NCBI RefSeq assembly: GCF_027925525.1
Contig: NZ_BSDJ01000007.1
Span: 186,001 to 250,000 of the forward strand
Direction of reading: 5' to 3'
Origin: Paenibacillus tyrphae
Lineage (GTDB): Bacteria; Bacillota; Bacilli; Paenibacillales; NBRC-103111
DNA length: 64,000 bases
Shown: piece by piece, positions 33,956 through 42,998 of the stretch
Layout of the letters: each line of letters starts with the position of its first letter
Numbering within the stretch: position 1 is the stretch's first letter
Notes under the pieces: model-generated
What the model saw: the letters and a program-made list of their open reading frames with translations, nothing else
Database searches by the model: none
What the model was told of the DNA's origin: nothing
Position numbers and translations under genes: made by a program

Positions 33956-35074
33956 TCATGCATTTCCTCTGCTTTTGAAATAAATTTGCTTCAGATACGC
34001 TACTGTTTTGTTCATCCTCATCTGATTTGACCCTTTTACAAGAATAGTCGTGCCCGGTTGTATAACATGAGCCAATGCCTTGTGAAGCTGCGCCCTGGAG
34101 ACGAAGCTGTGCAAGCTTTTGGCGGGAAAGCCTGCTTGCTTGGCTCCAGCGATAACCTGTGACGCATGTTTTCCAATGGCGTATATATGGGTGATGTTTT
34201 TTCGCGCTGCGTAGCTTCCTATTTCTTTATGGCCTTTAACTGCATATGCACCTAATTCCGACATGGAACCCAGTACGGCAATTTTTTTGTTTTTGCCGGT
34301 AGCGGACAATACATCAAGGGCGGCTTTTACCGCATCCGGATTTGCGCTGTAAGAATCATCGATTAATCTTATGCCTCTTCTCAAGTTGTAGACGTATAGC
34401 CGTCTTTTTGGCTTTTCATAGGTTTTGAGGCCGTTCTGGATCTGCTTCGGTGTAAATCCCAAACGATGTGAAATGCCAATGGCAAACAACGCGTTATAAA
34501 TATTATGCCTTCCTAAAATAGGGATGTAGAAACGGTGTTCTTTCCCGTCAAGCTTCACCCGGAATGTCATTCCGCGCTTGGCGTTATGGATTTTAGACGC
34601 CCGGTAAACAGCTTTGTTGCGGATTCCGATTCGCACGATGCGGCCCTTGAATCCCTTCGTGCGCAGCAGCTTGGAATGGTGGTCGTCGGCGTTTAGCCAT
34701 ACGGTCCCTGTCGATTTCATGTAACGGATTAATTCCGACTTCGCCTTGGCCACACCTTGAATTCGGCCGCCAAAATTGCCGATATGGGCCCTTCCAATGT
34801 TGGTGATAACGCCTATATTGGGACGAATATAGTGGCAGTGGCGTTTGATGTTTCCGTAATATTGCATGCCGTACTCCAAAACAACGGCCCGGTGAACTGA
34901 ACGGAGCAATTTTGCGTGCCTTTTGGTGGCCGACACGGCATTTCGATTTTGGGGGGATTTGAAGATTTTCCAACGTTTCTTCAATATCGCGGCAATCATT
35001 TCTTTTGTTGTCGTTTTACCGGAGCTGCCGGTGACCGCAATGATCGGTTTGTACAGAATTGATTTTTTGCTCAT
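33956..35074 (-). CDS. MurF-like Mur ligase without N-terminal domain
   Basis: A 372-residue ATP-dependent ligase. It has the P-loop GSSGKTTTKEMI at about residues 16-27, the central domain motif NIGVITNIGRAHIGNFG, LGRHNIYNALFAIGIS, and the C-terminal domain with IDDSYSANPDAVKAALDVL and AVLGSMSELG. True MurF proteins are about 450 residues and begin with a UDP-MurNAc-peptide binding domain; here the protein starts almost at the P-loop. It is unusually rich in Lys and Arg. It is therefore probably not the essential MurF but a paralog joining an amino acid or peptide to another carrier. Start follows GGACGGGAAAG. The gene stands alone and is less GC-rich than its neighbours. Confidence 0.8.
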   Translation of the reverse strand: MSKKSILYKPIIAVTGSSGKTTTKEMIAAILKKRWKIFKSPQNRNAVSATKRHAKLLRSVHRAVVLEYGMQYYGNIKRHCHYIRPNIGVITNIGRAHIGNFGGRIQGVAKAKSELIRYMKSTGTVWLNADDHHSKLLRTKGFKGRIVRIGIRNKAVYRASKIHNAKRGMTFRVKLDGKEHRFYIPILGRHNIYNALFAIGISHRLGFTPKQIQNGLKTYEKPKRRLYVYNLRRGIRLIDDSYSANPDAVKAALDVLSATGKNKKIAVLGSMSELGAYAVKGHKEIGSYAARKNITHIYAIGKHASQVIAGAKQAGFPAKSLHSFVSRAQLHKALAHVIQPGTTILVKGSNQMRMNKTVAYLKQIYFKSRGNA

Positions 35075-35093
35075 ACTTTCCCGTCCACCGCCA

Positions 35094-35208
35094 ATCGTAA
35101 AATGTCTCTCTTGAAAGACTTATCCCTTGATGAACACGTTTTACGATTATTTTAAAGGATCATCATTTTGTCCCAACAGGGGTACATGCCTGATTAATGA
35201 GAGACATT
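35094..35208. repeat. Two nested inverted repeats upstream of MurF-like gene
   Basis: ATCGTAAAA (35094-35102) is repeated inverted as TTTTACGAT (35139-35147). AATGTCTCTC (35101-35110) is repeated inverted as GAGAGACATT (35199-35208). The stretch is the promoter region of the MurF-like gene; these may be operator sites or a leader structure. Confidence 0.5.
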
Positions 35209-35240
35209 ACAGAGCGCGGATGAAGCCGGGAAGCCAAACG

Positions 35241-35275
35241 TAAAACCGGCACCTGTCGTTGCAGATGCCGGTCTT
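35241..35275 (-). terminator. Terminator of YedY-like gene
   Basis: ACCGGCACCTG (35245-35255) pairs with CAGATGCCGGT (35262-35272); on the minus strand TTTTA follows. Confidence 0.75.
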
Positions 35276-35294
35276 TTCGGAGCTTTGTGCTCCG

Positions 35295-35906
35295 TCAATC
35301 AAAATCGTACCTTTCCTCCTTAAAGGGATCGCCGTACATGTGATACCCGTTCCGTTCCCAAAAGCCCGGCTTGTCCTTCTCCATAAATTCGATGCCGCGC
35401 AGCCATTTGGCGCTTTTCCAGAAATACAGGTGCGGGACGACCGCGCGCACGGGATAGCCATGTTCCGGCGAGAGCAGCACGCCGTTATGCCGGATACCGA
35501 GAAACGTCGTGTCGCGCAGGAAATCCGCCAAAGGCAGGTTCGTGTTCCACCCGTGCTCGGCGTGCAGCATCACGTACTGCGCTTCCGGCTTCAGCTTAAT
35601 CCGCTCCATCAGCGTGGCTACGGCCACGCCTTCCCAGACGTTGTCCAGCTTGGACCAGGTCGTCACGCAGTGGATGTCGTTGCGGAACTCCCGGCGCGGC
35701 AGCGCCAAAAACTGTTTATAGCTCAGCGTCAGCTCCTCGTCCACCAGCCCGAACAGACGCAAACTCCATTTGCCCATGTCGTTGTAGTAAGGAATTTCGC
35801 CATAATGCAGCACGGGAAAGCCTTCCGTCACCTTCTGGCCGGGGGGCACACGCTCCGGCGCAGGTCCTCCCGCTTCCGGCTGCGGCATTTTGTCATCCAT
35901 CGTCAT
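35295..35906 (-). CDS. Sulfite-oxidase-family molybdoenzyme (YedY-like)
   Basis: A 203-residue molybdopterin-binding oxidoreductase domain. The molybdenum-ligating cysteine is in NDIHCVTTWS; GVLLSPEHGYPVRAVVPHLYFWKSAKWLRGIEF is the typical substrate/cofactor strand. No twin-arginine or Sec signal is visible, unlike E. coli YedY (MsrP), so a cytoplasmic form is likely. Start is ATG with AAAGGAGG 8 bp upstream. The family includes methionine-sulfoxide and sulfite-related enzymes; the substrate here cannot be told. No molybdenum cofactor genes are nearby. Confidence 0.88.
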   Translation of the reverse strand: MTMDDKMPQPEAGGPAPERVPPGQKVTEGFPVLHYGEIPYYNDMGKWSLRLFGLVDEELTLSYKQFLALPRREFRNDIHCVTTWSKLDNVWEGVAVATLMERIKLKPEAQYVMLHAEHGWNTNLPLADFLRDTTFLGIRHNGVLLSPEHGYPVRAVVPHLYFWKSAKWLRGIEFMEKDKPGFWERNGYHMYGDPFKEERYDFD

Positions 35907-36020
35907 AAACTACGCCTCCTTTTCACGCTGCGTCTTTTCCTTCTAGTATACCCGTAAAAAGGGTGCCGCACATTATGGTCGCTCAACAGGCTTCACCATA
36001 GAGCGCATACCTGCCGGCTG

Positions 36021-38171
36021 CTAACGGTGAATGGGCAGCGTGACCTGGATCGTCGTGCCGACGCCCACCTCGCTGGCGATATGAATCCGGCCCCTATGAT
36101 GCTCGATAATTTTGTGGCTGACGAGCAGGCCGAGTCCCGTCCCCGCTTCTTTGGTCGAATAGAACGGCTCGCCGATCTGCCGCAGCTGCTCCTGCGAAAT
36201 GCCGCAGCCCTGATCGTCGATGCGGACCAAGGCAAGTCCCTGCTCCACAGCCTCCATACTTACGTCAATCGTCCCCCCTCGCGGCATCGACTCGAATGCA
36301 TTTTTCAAAAAGTTGACGAACACCTGCTTGATCTGATTCGGATCGCAGCGGATCGGAAGCGGCTCGTCGGTTGGGAAGAAGCGGACCTCAATGTTAAGAA
36401 GCGTCGCCTGCGCGCCCGTCAGCATCACGACCTCTTGTACGAGCACGGCAAGGTCGGCGATTTTCATTTGAACGGCTTGCGGCTTGGCCAGCATCAGCAG
36501 CTCGCTGATAATCACCTCGATCCGCTCCAGCTCCTCCTTCATAATCGGCAAATATTGCGAATAGCTGTGCTCCGAGCGGCCCATCAGCTGGACGAAGCCT
36601 TTGAGCGCCGTCAGCGGATTGCGGATTTCGTGAGCGACCCCTGCGGCAAGCTGCCCGGCAATCGTCAGCTTCTCGGACTTGAGCAGCAGCTCGTCCTTCC
36701 GCTTCTGCTCCGTAATATCCTTGGCGATAAGGTAGCAGCCGACCTGCTTACGGTTGACGTAGATCGGGGCCGGCGTTGCAAGCAAATAGGCTGGCTCACC
36801 CGACTTGCGGACGATCTGCATTTCCATGCCGGACAAGGCGCCTTCGTGCATAATTTGATGAAGCTGCGTCTGCGTCCCTTCTTCTTCGGAGGCCAGTAAA
36901 TCGGCAAAAGGCATGCCGATCAGCTCCAGCACCGAATAGCCGGTAATGGTTTCGGCGGCAGGGTTGGCCGACGTGATGATCCCGCTCTTGTTAAGCGAGA
37001 CGATCGCGTCCAAATTATATTTTTTGAGCGATGTATACCGGTCTACGCTTTCTTCAAGCATTTGCAGCATCAGCTTCTGACCCGTAATATCCTGGATCGT
37101 CCCGCTGATCCGCAGCGGTCTTCCTTTCGAGGTCAATGTCGTAGCGCTTTGAATCCGAATGAACTTGACCGTCCCGTCGTCCAGGACGATTCTGCATTCC
37201 AATTGAACTTCGTGTCCGGCCAACACTCGCCGCATCGAATGCCGCGCCGCCTCCCGGTCATTCGGGTGAACGCGGGCCATCAACTCCTCGTATGTCACGT
37301 CTGCATGCAGATCGGCTTGCAGAATGCGGCGCAGCTCGCCCGACCACAGCATTTTACCGGATTGCGCGTCCCATTCAAAGCTGCCCAAGCGGGCGATGCG
37401 CTGCGATTGCGCCAGATTCTGCTCGCTATGGCGAAGCGCAGCCTGCGCCCGCTCCCGTTCCGTGACGTCCCGGCCGATATAAATTTCTTTCATTTGGGGT
37501 CCTTCCGGGTCGACGATCCGCTTCACGGCAACTTCAAACGAGATGTAATACCCCTGCTTGTGGCGAATCCGGCAGATAAACGAATCGGATTCCCGAAAGG
37601 TTTGTTCTCCCAAAGACTCAAGATCGTCCGGATGGATGAATTCGGAGGCGTGCTTTCCGATCAGCTCCTCCGGTTCGAAGCCAAGCTGATGCTTGAGCGA
37701 GGCCGGGGAAACGAACTGCAGCACGCCGTCAATCCCGTAAGAGATGACGTCGCGCGTATGCTCCGAGACCATCTCGTACAGCTCCGCCGCTTGGAGCATC
37801 TGAGGTTCCTCGGCTTCCGGCCATTCCGATGCGTAGGCGCAGAAGCCGGCGTGCGATCCGTCCTGATCGCGGATGAGGATGACGTCGAGCTTTACCCGGA
37901 CCGTGCCGCCGTCTTTGTGCAGGTAACGTTTGACCACCGTTATCCCGGTTGCGGCGCCGGGCACAAGCAACGGGGCGGCTGCCTCCTCAACGCTGGGGTC
38001 CTTCGGATAAGTAAGCTGCTTCTCCTGCCGGTTCACCAGCTCGTCTTTGGTGTAGCCCAGCAGGCGGCCGAACGCAGGGTTGACCCGGATAAAATATCCT
38101 TCCGGCGAAATGAGCGCGATACCGCCGGGGGCATAGGTGAAGCAGTACTTGATCATGGAATCCTGCTTCAT
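36021..38171 (-). CDS. Orphan multi-PAS sensor histidine kinase
   Basis: A 716-residue soluble kinase without membrane segments. Four PAS-type domains occur in order (about residues 5-115, 125-245, 250-370 and 375-490), then HisKA with AAGVAHEIRNPLTALKGFVQLM and an HATPase domain (NFLKNAFESMPRGG, DDQGCGIS, GTGLGLLVSHKI). The H-box resembles sporulation kinases of the KinA/KinE type. No response regulator is adjacent, so phosphotransfer to Spo0F is a reasonable guess. ATG 38171 follows AAGGAGGTG; the frame is open 30 bp further up, but that stretch contains the ribosome binding site. Confidence 0.88.
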   Translation of the reverse strand: MKQDSMIKYCFTYAPGGIALISPEGYFIRVNPAFGRLLGYTKDELVNRQEKQLTYPKDPSVEEAAAPLLVPGAATGITVVKRYLHKDGGTVRVKLDVILIRDQDGSHAGFCAYASEWPEAEEPQMLQAAELYEMVSEHTRDVISYGIDGVLQFVSPASLKHQLGFEPEELIGKHASEFIHPDDLESLGEQTFRESDSFICRIRHKQGYYISFEVAVKRIVDPEGPQMKEIYIGRDVTERERAQAALRHSEQNLAQSQRIARLGSFEWDAQSGKMLWSGELRRILQADLHADVTYEELMARVHPNDREAARHSMRRVLAGHEVQLECRIVLDDGTVKFIRIQSATTLTSKGRPLRISGTIQDITGQKLMLQMLEESVDRYTSLKKYNLDAIVSLNKSGIITSANPAAETITGYSVLELIGMPFADLLASEEEGTQTQLHQIMHEGALSGMEMQIVRKSGEPAYLLATPAPIYVNRKQVGCYLIAKDITEQKRKDELLLKSEKLTIAGQLAAGVAHEIRNPLTALKGFVQLMGRSEHSYSQYLPIMKEELERIEVIISELLMLAKPQAVQMKIADLAVLVQEVVMLTGAQATLLNIEVRFFPTDEPLPIRCDPNQIKQVFVNFLKNAFESMPRGGTIDVSMEAVEQGLALVRIDDQGCGISQEQLRQIGEPFYSTKEAGTGLGLLVSHKIIEHHRGRIHIASEVGVGTTIQVTLPIHR

Positions 38172-38224
38172 GAAAAGAAGGCACCTCCTTCGACATGTCA
38201 ACCTGATGCGGTCCCCGCTTCATT

Positions 38225-39181
38225 TCATTTCGGGAAAAGCTTCTCCACCAGGCGATGAGCCGGCAACGTCCGGTCGGCGCGGATCGTACAGCGCGAAGGG
38301 TCTGCTATGCATTCCAGGAAATGATTCACCGCATCGGCAAACCCCCGGCGGTGCAAGATCGAATCCCAGCTTCCGAACGTTTGCTCTTGAGGGGAAGCGC
38401 CCGCTGTTCTCCATACGGCGGTTTCCATGTTCAGCACTTCGGCGGACCGGCCGCTTCCGTGCAGCTCCAACTGTTCCAGATCGGCTCCCGCTTGACGCAC
38501 CATGCTGAATTGGGCAACTGCCGCGTCCTGCGAAGAAGATGCGGATACTCCGTGTCCGAAAGTCAAGGTTCCCGTTCCGAACAAAAGCCGTCCTTCGTGA
38601 TCGGTACGCTGACGGTACGACGCCACGTCGAAGTCGTCTCCGCCAAGCCATAGCAATAAATCGAGCATGTGAATCAAGTCGTCGTACAGCGTGTGCTTGG
38701 CACCGTGGCTTTGCAGCTTCGTCCGATGCTTCGCCGCCGTCACCAGATCGAAGCCGCCCCCTTCCTCCATCCATCGCTTGGCCTGCACATACAGCGGCGC
38801 AAAGCGGCGGTTGAACCCGACGGCAAGCAGCAGCCCGCATTCGGCGGCATAGGCCGCCATCCGTTCCGAAGCTTCGATGTCGTAAGCCAGAGGCTTATCG
38901 ACGTAGACGTGAATTCCCTCCTTTAAGCATGTCGTCACGATCGTATCGTGCGTTTCCGTCGGACTGTGGACGAAGACCGCCTCCGGCTTGGCCTGACGCA
39001 GCATTTCCGCTAGGGAAGCGTATCGTCCGGCGATCCGGTACTGCTCGCCGATTCGGTCTACCGTCGACATCGAACGGCTGGACAGCCCCACGATATCGAC
39101 CTTCTCGCTCGCGGATAACAGTGGCAAATATACTTTTTGGGCGATATCTCCCAGCCCGATGATGCCGATTTTGCGTTTCAT
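38225..39181 (-). CDS. Gfo/Idh/MocA-family oxidoreductase
   Basis: A 318-residue NAD(P)-dependent dehydrogenase. The Rossmann fold begins GIIGLGDIAQKVYLPLL, and the family signature is present as DKPLA at the EKP position. The C-terminal half has LYDDLIHMLDLLLWLGG, with the His expected in the active site. Such enzymes act on sugars, inositols or nucleotide sugars; the substrate is not evident. It is single, 23 bp after (downstream of) nothing else on its strand, and lies upstream of the PAS kinase gene with a 53-bp gap, so co-transcription is possible. Confidence 0.85.
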   Translation of the reverse strand: MKRKIGIIGLGDIAQKVYLPLLSASEKVDIVGLSSRSMSTVDRIGEQYRIAGRYASLAEMLRQAKPEAVFVHSPTETHDTIVTTCLKEGIHVYVDKPLAYDIEASERMAAYAAECGLLLAVGFNRRFAPLYVQAKRWMEEGGGFDLVTAAKHRTKLQSHGAKHTLYDDLIHMLDLLLWLGGDDFDVASYRQRTDHEGRLLFGTGTLTFGHGVSASSSQDAAVAQFSMVRQAGADLEQLELHGSGRSAEVLNMETAVWRTAGASPQEQTFGSWDSILHRRGFADAVNHFLECIADPSRCTIRADRTLPAHRLVEKLFPK

Positions 39182-39386
39182 TCGGATGTCCCCCCGATAT
39201 ATGGTTGGTTGATGTTACAATTGATCTCCGGCAGTACAGCAAGGAACCGGAGTGCTGACGCCATCCTTACAAAAAATTGACAATCCGCGAACAGGCTGAT
39301 CGCTTTCAAAGGCTGTGAAGGTTATGGTAGAATAGAAGTGTCGGCTGTTTTTTGAAAATGCCTGATCATCTGGGGGATTTACATTC

Positions 39387-39977
39387 ATGTTTAAATTAAA
39401 CAAGTGGTTGCTCGTATTATCCGTTATTGTATTTATCGGTCTGCTTGGGCTCTCGGTTTACTATGAATCCATCGTCTACTTGTATGCGGCTAGCGCGCTG
39501 CCGGTCGCGATCGTCATATTTTTGCCCGACTTGGGACGGATTCAATATATTCGTTTGAAGCCGAAAGCCGGGGTCCGGTTCGTGAAACAAACCATCGGCG
39601 GCGATCCGGTGCTGACCATCGCGTTCAAGCCCGGATTTATTCGTTGGAATCACAGCCGCAAGCTGTATTTTCACTTAAACAGTATGGGGAATAGTGAATC
39701 TACCGGAACGCCGGAAGCCAAAGCGGCGGGCGGCTCCGAAAGCACCGAAGCGGCGCTGGCCGTACTTCCTTTTGACCTGTCCCTCCATCCCCGCAAGCAG
39801 GGGTGGATCGGCATCGACCTCCCGCAATTGGCCGAGCGGACCCGCAGCCTGTCTTATACGACCGACGAAGTGTCGCGGCTGCTCATTCGGATGGCCGATC
39901 TGGAGGAAGCGGCGATGAAGGTGATGGTTACGCCCGGCGCGGTAACGGCGAACGAGGGCAAACAGCTTCAGGCTTAA
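39387..39977 (+). CDS. Unrecognised membrane-anchored protein
   Basis: A 196-residue protein of no family I recognise. Two adjacent hydrophobic segments at the N-terminus (WLLVLSVIVFIGLLGLSVYY and IVYLYAASALPVAIVIFLP) form a hairpin; the remaining 140 residues are cytoplasmic or external and contain a Gly/Ser/Glu-rich insertion. The start follows GGGGGA. It is monocistronic between a divergent oxidoreductase gene and a convergent aminopeptidase gene, so context gives no hint. Confidence 0.7.
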   Translation: MFKLNKWLLVLSVIVFIGLLGLSVYYESIVYLYAASALPVAIVIFLPDLGRIQYIRLKPKAGVRFVKQTIGGDPVLTIAFKPGFIRWNHSRKLYFHLNSMGNSESTGTPEAKAAGGSESTEAALAVLPFDLSLHPRKQGWIGIDLPQLAERTRSLSYTTDEVSRLLIRMADLEEAAMKVMVTPGAVTANEGKQLQA

Positions 39978-40015
39978 TTGCCGGAGCGATCGCAGTCTCT
40001 GCTTTATTGGATCGC

Positions 40016-40070
40016 AAAAAAGCGGATTTCCAAGCGTACGCAACAGCGCCGCTGCGGAATCCGCTTTTTT
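40016..40070. terminator. Bidirectional terminator
   Basis: AAAAAAGCGGATT (40016-40028) pairs perfectly with AATCCGCTTTTTT (40058-40070), between convergent genes. Confidence 0.85.
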
Positions 40071-40085
40071 GAATCTCGCCAGGCT

Positions 40086-41714
40086 CTACCCGTTCAATAC
40101 GGAATGGCACAGATAGCCGCTTAACGTGCGCACCATCGCCCCCGTGCCGCCCAGCGGCTCCGTCCCTCGTTCGCTCCACAGCCATGCCGTGCCGCCCGTA
40201 TCCAAATGCACCCAAGGCGTCTCCCCGGCGAAAAAGCCGATGAACAGCCCGCCCGTAATACTGCCGGCCCAGCGGTCGCGCGAGGTAGAGTTCCGGATAT
40301 CGGCCACTTGGCTCTTCAGCATGTCGTGATATTCCGGATAATTCGGCAAAGGCCACACCTTTTCCCCCGCCCGCTTGGCGGCGGACAGCAGCTCCTGCAG
40401 CATCGGCTCGTCATTCGCAACGGCTCCGGTCGCCACGTCGCCGAAGCAAACCAGCACCGCGCCGGTCAGCGTCGCGACATCGATTAGGCGCGTCGCCCCG
40501 AGCGCTTTCGCATACAGCACACCGTCCGCTAATACGATCCGCCCTTCGGCGTCTGTGTTGAGCACTTCGATCGTCTGGCCGTTCATCGCCGCAATGACGT
40601 CGCCAGGCTTAAAGGCCGAGCCGGAAGGCATGTTCTCGGCCGCCGGAATGATGATCACCGCATTGACTGGCGGCTTAAGCCGGCCGAGCGCATGGATCAG
40701 ACCGAGCACCACGGCGGCTCCGCCCATGTCGCTGATCATCTCTTCCATTCCTTCCGGCTTCTTGAGCGAGATGCCGCCGGTATCGAAGGTGATCCCTTTG
40801 CCGACAAGACCGATCACATCGGCGTTCTCCTCCGCCGCTCCCCGGTAGCGGACGGCAATCATGCGCGGCGGGTTCACGCTGCCCTTGCCGACAGCCTCCA
40901 AGCCGCCCATGCCCTGCTCGCGAATGCCGTGCTCGTCGAGCACCGTGCATTCCATCCCGTACCGGGCGGCCAAAGTCTGCGCTTCCCGCGCGAGCGTCTC
41001 CGGCACCAAATAGTTGCCGGGCAAGTTCGTGAGGTCGCGGGCATAGTTCGTCGCCAGCGCCAGCGCTTCCGCGGCGAAGACCGCACGCTCGAGTCCCGCG
41101 AGCGTGTCCGGGCCCTCCGCCCTGCCGTGCAGCAGGGCGACTTCCCGCAGCGCGGGCGGCTGCGCCCCGCCGGCGGCGGCATAGCTCGGCATGCGGTACG
41201 CGCCGAGCCAGAGCCCTTCCGCGAGCGCCTGCGCCAGCTCGCGGGAGGCCGCGCGCCCGGCGCGCGGCAGCGGCGCCGCGAGGCGCGCGAGCCCATGCTC
41301 GTGCGCGGCGCGGGCCGCATAGACGCCTGCGCTGCGCCAGGCGTCAGTGTCTTCGGCGCGGGCGGCGTCGCCCAAGCCGCAGAGCAGCAGGGCCTGATAG
41401 CCCGGCATCAGGCCGAGCACGGGCAGCGCCTCGGTGTCCCCGAGGCGGCCCTTGAACCGCCCGCGCGCGGCGAGCGAGCGGACCGCTTGGACAAGCGGCT
41501 CCGGCACCTCCGTGCCGGCCGTCGCCGTCCACGCGTCCGCCGCTAGCGCCTCCGGCGTGACGAACACCGCGAGCGCGACGTCCTCCGCCGCGTCTCCCTC
41601 CGCTCCCGCCGGCGCTTCGCTTCCACCGGCTCCAGTCCCGCCAAAGCGCTCCTCATTCACCAATACGATGCGCAGCTTCAGCTCTTGCGTAATATAACGA
41701 TCCAACGTCTCCAC
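40086..41714 (-). CDS. pepA: Leucyl aminopeptidase (M17)
   Basis: A 542-residue two-metal aminopeptidase. The catalytic C-terminal domain has GKGITFDTGGISLKKP (metal-binding Lys and Asp) and NTDAEGRIVLADGVLYA, the family signature. The N-terminal domain is longer than usual and has a very GC- and Ala-rich stretch (about residues 90-190), typical of a fast-evolving region. GTG 41714 lies 8 bp after AAGGAG; GTG 41723 overlaps that site. Role: release of N-terminal residues during peptide turnover. Monocistronic. Confidence 0.9.
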   Translation of the reverse strand: METLDRYITQELKLRIVLVNEERFGGTGAGGSEAPAGAEGDAAEDVALAVFVTPEALAADAWTATAGTEVPEPLVQAVRSLAARGRFKGRLGDTEALPVLGLMPGYQALLLCGLGDAARAEDTDAWRSAGVYAARAAHEHGLARLAAPLPRAGRAASRELAQALAEGLWLGAYRMPSYAAAGGAQPPALREVALLHGRAEGPDTLAGLERAVFAAEALALATNYARDLTNLPGNYLVPETLAREAQTLAARYGMECTVLDEHGIREQGMGGLEAVGKGSVNPPRMIAVRYRGAAEENADVIGLVGKGITFDTGGISLKKPEGMEEMISDMGGAAVVLGLIHALGRLKPPVNAVIIIPAAENMPSGSAFKPGDVIAAMNGQTIEVLNTDAEGRIVLADGVLYAKALGATRLIDVATLTGAVLVCFGDVATGAVANDEPMLQELLSAAKRAGEKVWPLPNYPEYHDMLKSQVADIRNSTSRDRWAGSITGGLFIGFFAGETPWVHLDTGGTAWLWSERGTEPLGGTGAMVRTLSGYLCHSVLNG

Positions 41715-41786
41715 TCTCGTCACTCCTTATCGATTTGAGCGGGCGCTGCTCCCCGCAAAGTTCCTCCTTGACCTTAGCCGAAAAAT

Positions 41787-42803
41787 TCAGCCGAAATACC
41801 CGGCGGCCTCCATCACCACCTGCCGCATCGGCAGATGGTACGGACACTGCTGCTGGCAGAGCGGCTGCTCCTTACAGGGCTCGTAGTCGGCACAGGACAA
41901 TATTTTATCCTTTTGCTTCTGGTAAAACCCGTCGCCCTTCGGCAGCAGGCCGAACGTTCGGCGCACCTGGCTTGAAATCATGATGTCGGGAATCGTCACG
42001 CCGATCGGACAGGAACAGTAATTGCACCGGCGGCAGTTATGCGCTCCGAGCTCCACCGCCAGCGCCTCCAGCTCGCGCCGTTCGTCGTCTCCGACTTCTT
42101 CCCGCATCGCGGCGATATTTTCCTTGACCTCGTCCACGCTGATCATGCCCGAGATCGTCACATGCACATCCTGGCTGTAAGGATAGCGAATCGCTTGGGA
42201 TACCGGCTGGATAAAGCCGCCCGAGAGCGGTTTCATCGCCGTCTTTCCCATCTGCTGCCGGGTCGCCTCCGGAATCAGCTCGTCCAAAGCGAACGGCTGC
42301 GCCAAGTTCAAATGAAACAGCACCTGATCGAACTGCCCTTTGCTGATCCATTTGGCAAGCAGCTCCGGCCGGTGCCCGGTCAGGCCGATAAACCGGACAT
42401 GCCCCTTGCGCTTCATCTCAAGCGCCGCCTGGTATGCGCCGTTCTCTTCCATTGCCGCTTTAAACTCTTGAACTGTGTTGACATAATGAATCTGCAGCAG
42501 ATCGATGACGTCCGTTTTCATCCGGTCCAGGCTGCGTTCCATTTCTTCCATGGCCGACTTGTAATCCCGTTTCCCCGTCTTCGTCGCCAAAAAATATTCC
42601 GAACGGCGGTGCGAAATGCATTCGCCGATAATTTCTTCGCTGTTGCGGTAGGCTGCGGCCGTATCGATGTAGTTGATCCCTTCGTCAAGCGCGTAATTCA
42701 GCGCCGCCCGGGCCTGTTCGAGCGGTACATTGGGCAAGTTCATCGCCCCGAAGCCGAGCGAAGAGACGCGGTATCCCGTGCTTCCGAACGTCGTGTAACG
42801 CAT
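41787..42803 (-). CDS. Aldo/keto reductase with C-terminal Fe-S-type cysteine motif
   Basis: A 338-residue protein. Residues 1-260 are an AKR barrel with the tetrad Asp and Tyr in YIDTAAAYRNSE, Lys in LATKTGKRD and His in LLQIHYVN. After it comes a cysteine cluster, CRRCNYCSCPIGV, and a second, CADYEPC with CQQQCPYHLPMR, which look like ferredoxin-type 4Fe-4S ligands. This architecture is known among clostridial-type AKRs. ATG 42803 follows GAGGGAGA; TTG 42809 is less likely. Substrate unknown. Confidence 0.88.
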   Translation of the reverse strand: MRYTTFGSTGYRVSSLGFGAMNLPNVPLEQARAALNYALDEGINYIDTAAAYRNSEEIIGECISHRRSEYFLATKTGKRDYKSAMEEMERSLDRMKTDVIDLLQIHYVNTVQEFKAAMEENGAYQAALEMKRKGHVRFIGLTGHRPELLAKWISKGQFDQVLFHLNLAQPFALDELIPEATRQQMGKTAMKPLSGGFIQPVSQAIRYPYSQDVHVTISGMISVDEVKENIAAMREEVGDDERRELEALAVELGAHNCRRCNYCSCPIGVTIPDIMISSQVRRTFGLLPKGDGFYQKQKDKILSCADYEPCKEQPLCQQQCPYHLPMRQVVMEAAGYFG

Positions 42804-42934
42804 GTCCAAGTCTCTCCCTCATGGAAAAATTACATGTTCTCCCTTGATTAATTATAGAGCAACCGGCACCAAAATAACAGTCTGCGGAACACGCCTCGCC
42901 TCGCGGACTCCCTCTCTTCTCAGTCCTGAAACGG

Positions 42935-42973
42935 CAAAAAACGGGCCGCCCCGAAGGGCAAGACCCGCTCTTT
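42935..42973 (-). terminator. Terminator of SLH/VWA gene
   Basis: On the minus strand CGGG pairs with CCCG and an inner TTGCCC with GGGGC around TTC, followed by six T. Confidence 0.65.
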
Positions 42974-42998
42974 GTATCTCATGACTCCCAATGCGCAC

